This document shows positions 36,697 through 37,971 of a stretch of DNA of 37,971 nucleotides, one piece after another. Location of the stretch: positions 1 to 37,971 of the forward strand of contig CBRG010000240.1 of the NCBI GenBank assembly GCA_000470535.1. Direction: 5' to 3'. A program made the translations under genes and the position numbers. Each line of letters begins with the position of its first letter. Position 1 is the first letter of the stretch. The notes under the pieces are model-generated. The model saw nothing but the letters and a program-made list of their open reading frames with translations, did no database searches and was not told the DNA's origin. This DNA is from Streptomyces sp. AW19M42. GTDB taxonomy: Bacteria > Actinomycetota > Actinomycetes > Streptomycetales > Streptomycetaceae.

Positions 36697-37347
36697 GTGA
36701 GCGCTGTCCCCGTACCCCAGCCCCGTGCCGAAGCCGCCCCCGCGCCCGACAGCGCGGGAAGCCGCCGAAGCCTGGCCGCCGGCCTGCTCCTCGGGGCCGC
36801 CGGCGCCACCGTCGTCCTCCTCGCGTCCGGGCAGACCTGGGCCCAGGGCCGGGCCTCTGTCGGCGGCGGTGCCCTGCCACTGAGCGCCGACGGACAGGAC
36901 GTCACCGGTGTCCCGGCCGCCCTCGCCATCGTCGGCCTGGCCGCCCTCGTCGCCGTCTTCGCCGTCCGCAGCGGCGGCCGGCTGCTCGTCGCGGGACTGC
37001 TGGCCCTCAGCGGGTTCGGCGCCGCGCTGAGCGCCTTCCTCGGCGCCTCCGACAGCGCCGCGCTCGACGAACGGGCCGCCCAGAGCACCGGCGACAGCGC
37101 CGCCACCATCGGCGCCCTCAGCCACACCGCCTGGCCCTATGTGACCGCGGCCGGCGGGCTGCTGATCCTGCTCGCCGGGCTGCTCGCCCTGCGCTACGGC
37201 AGGCGGTGGCCCACCATGTCCGGGCGGTACGAGCGCGACGGCACCCCGCGCCCCCGCAAGACCCCCCGCAAGGCGATGGATCCCGACCGGCCCGAGGACC
37301 TGTGGAAGGCCCTGGACCGCGGCGAGGACCCGACGCGCGAGGCATGA
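36697..37347 (+). CDS. Trp-operon-associated membrane protein (TIGR02234/Trp_oprn_chp-like)
   Basis: 216 aa. A Pro/Ala-rich N-terminus is followed by four membrane segments (LAAGLLLGAAGATVVLLASG, VPAALAIVGLAALVAVFAV, GRLLVAGLLALSGFGAALSAF and WPYVTAAGGLLILLAGLLAL). The block GQTWAQGRAS after segment 1 and the basic C-terminal tail (YGRRWPTMSGRYERDG, then DRPEDLWKALDRGEDPT) are typical of a family found beside actinobacterial trp genes. Its role in tryptophan metabolism is unproven. A GTG at 36688 is an in-frame alternative start. Its stop overlaps an in-frame ATG (37344) that could extend the next protein. Confidence 0.87.
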   Translation: MSAVPVPQPRAEAAPAPDSAGSRRSLAAGLLLGAAGATVVLLASGQTWAQGRASVGGGALPLSADGQDVTGVPAALAIVGLAALVAVFAVRSGGRLLVAGLLALSGFGAALSAFLGASDSAALDERAAQSTGDSAATIGALSHTAWPYVTAAGGLLILLAGLLALRYGRRWPTMSGRYERDGTPRPRKTPRKAMDPDRPEDLWKALDRGEDPTREA

Positions 37348-37400
37348 CCCCCAGCTCACGTCCACTTCGCACGTACGGGACAATGGGCCCGAGCTCACAG

Positions 37401-37445
37401 CACAGCGGCACCCACAGCGGCACCGGCTCTGCGCACAGCGACACC
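37401..37445 (+). repeat. 12-bp tandem repeats upstream of the HGxxPAAW gene
   Basis: CACAGCGGCACC occurs at 37401-37412 and 37413-37424, and as CACAGCGACACC at 37434-37445. The spacing keeps a reading frame in register with the HGxxPAAW gene, giving HSGT-HSGT...HSDT. Either a 5' leader element (a -10-like GACAAT is at 37379-37384) or coding sequence of an extended N-terminus from ATG 37344. Confidence 0.6.
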
Positions 37446-37484
37446 GAGCGATACCAACAGCGCAACACCAACGAGGAGCAACTC

Positions 37485-37733
37485 ATGGCGGGCAGCAGCC
37501 ACGGACACACCCCGGCCGCCTGGACCGGTGTCATCATCTCGTTCATCGGCTTCTGCATCGCAGGCGTCTTCATGGTCGCGGCCAACCCGCTCGGCTTCTG
37601 GGCCGGTATCGCCGTCACCGTCGTCGGCGGGATCGTCGGGCTCGCGATGAAGGCCGCCGGTCTCGGCATGCCGAAGGAGTCGGCGGAGCTGGCCCACGCC
37701 AGGGCCCGCGCCGGGCAGGCGCAGACCTCCTGA
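37485..37733 (+). CDS. HGxxPAAW-motif small membrane protein
   Basis: 82 aa. HGHTPAAW at residues 6-13 is the family motif, followed by two membrane segments (TGVIISFIGFCIAGVFMVAA and LGFWAGIAVTVVGGIVGLAM) and a hydrophilic tail. It is a small actinobacterial protein commonly near trp genes; function unknown. The start at 37485 is supported by GAGGAG 6 nt upstream and the conserved N-terminus. An in-frame ATG at 37344 overlapping the previous stop would give a 129-aa form with a Ser/Thr/His/Gln-rich extension; its weaker third-position G/C bias makes this less likely. Confidence 0.88.
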   Translation: MAGSSHGHTPAAWTGVIISFIGFCIAGVFMVAANPLGFWAGIAVTVVGGIVGLAMKAAGLGMPKESAELAHARARAGQAQTS

Positions 37734-37764
37734 CCCCCTCCGCGGGACGTACGCACGCGAGGGA

Positions 37765-37820
37765 GTGTCCGCGAAGTCTCGTCCGCCCGGCGGGCCGGTC
37801 GGACGAGACTTCGCGGACAC
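37765..37820 (+). terminator. Very long perfect hairpin
   Basis: GTGTCCGCGAAGTCTCGTCC plus G (37765-37785) is matched exactly by its reverse complement at 37800-37820, a 21-bp perfect stem. A further 4 bp form in the loop after one mismatch. It lies 31 bp past the HGxxPAAW stop. Unusually long for a terminator; see findings. Confidence 0.7.
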
Positions 37821-37823
37821 GAC

Positions 37824-37854
37824 AAAGGCGCAGCCCGGACCGGGCTGCGCCTTT
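37824..37854 (+). terminator. Second, intrinsic-type terminator hairpin
   Basis: AAAGGCGCAGCCCGG (37824-37838) and CCGGGCTGCGCCTTT (37840-37854) pair perfectly and the 3' arm ends in CTTT. Lies 3 bp after the long hairpin, in tandem. Confidence 0.8.
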
Positions 37855-37867
37855 CCGTGTCAGCGGC

Positions 37868-37873
37868 GACAAT
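37868..37873 (+). promoter_or_regulatory. Candidate -10 box of the last, partial gene
   Basis: GACAAT ends 6 nt before the GTG at 37880 and follows two terminators, so a new leaderless transcript probably starts here. Confidence 0.45.
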
Positions 37874-37879
37874 CACCGG

Positions 37880-37971
37880 GTGGACGCTTCGCCATCTCCA
37901 GCCGCCGCCCCGCCGACGCCGGGCCACCGCCCCGCGCCCGGGGCCTCCGCCGCCCCCGGCCCCCAGCCGCC
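37880..37971 (+). CDS. Start of a gene cut by the window edge
   Basis: From GTG 37880 the frame stays open to the end of the window (30 full codons). The product begins VDASPSPAAAPPTPGHRPAP, a disordered Pro/Ala-rich N-terminus of the kind that precedes membrane domains in Streptomyces proteins. The promoter-like GACAAT 6 nt upstream and the terminators before it support a gene start. In related genomes a small DUF2752-type membrane protein often follows the HGxxPAAW gene; that identity cannot be confirmed here. Confidence 0.5.
   Translation, partial: MDASPSPAAAPPTPGHRPAPGASAAPGPQP

Overview
The window is a stretch of a Streptomyces (or very close actinomycete) chromosome. The DNA is very GC-rich, codons end almost always in G or C, GTG starts are common, and genes are joined by ATGA/GTGA overlaps. 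The gene order ileS / lspA / rluA-type synthase / dnaE / his operon / trpE is, as far as I recall, the conserved core order of that genus. I see no tRNA, rRNA, CRISPR array, insertion sequence, integrase or phage gene; this is core chromosome.

Layout. (1) 1-8634: a type-2-looking isoleucyl-tRNA synthetase on the minus strand with a full T-box leader, divergent from a plus-strand run of a DksA/TraR-type zinc-finger protein with a histone-like tail, lspA, a pseudouridine synthase and a GNAT acetyltransferase. A small convergent gene and a CPA1 Na+/H+ antiporter follow. (2) 8656-13465: an MscS channel (minus) and a dienelactone-hydrolase-like protein (plus), then a minus-strand run of a DUF2252 kinase-like protein, a membrane protein and a membrane-anchored DsbA-like protein. 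(3) 13636-21825: dnaE, a 55-aa hydrophilic protein (minus), an NYN-domain protein, and an ABC exporter pair linked by a 26-codon mini-ORF, then a small membrane protein. (4) 21890-26060: minus-strand genes for a YbaK-type deacylase, a LON-substrate-binding-domain protein, an alpha-solenoid-like protein and a beta-helix-like membrane protein. (5) 26238-31993: a tightly overlapped histidine operon, hisD-hisC-hisB-(55-aa membrane protein)-hisH-priA-rid-hisF. (6) 32130-37971: an ArsR regulator and MFS exporter behind a phased operator, a DinB-like protein (minus), then hisI-trpE, a trp-associated membrane protein, a HGxxPAAW protein and the start of another gene.

How the parts work together. The his genes supply most of histidine biosynthesis; hisG, hisE and the histidinol-phosphate phosphatase are not in this window. 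PriA is expected to serve both the histidine (HisA) and tryptophan (TrpF) pathways, which fits hisI and trpE lying together downstream. The ileS leader should sense uncharged tRNA-Ile and expose or hide the ribosome binding site of ileS.

The observations I rate highest are: the altered HIGH motif (G-A-H-H) of the IleRS; the translational T-box architecture; the Rid-family protein inside the his operon that lacks the catalytic arginine; three 14-bp-phased operator repeats before arsR; the doubly overlapping mini-ORF between the ABC ATPase and permease; a convergent small gene whose stop shares a CTAG with the acetyltransferase stop; and a recurrent pattern of -10 hexamers 6-11 nt before start codons, suggesting many leaderless mRNAs. 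Nothing in the window is an obviously new multi-gene system; the novelty is at the level of small genes, regulatory DNA and residue changes.
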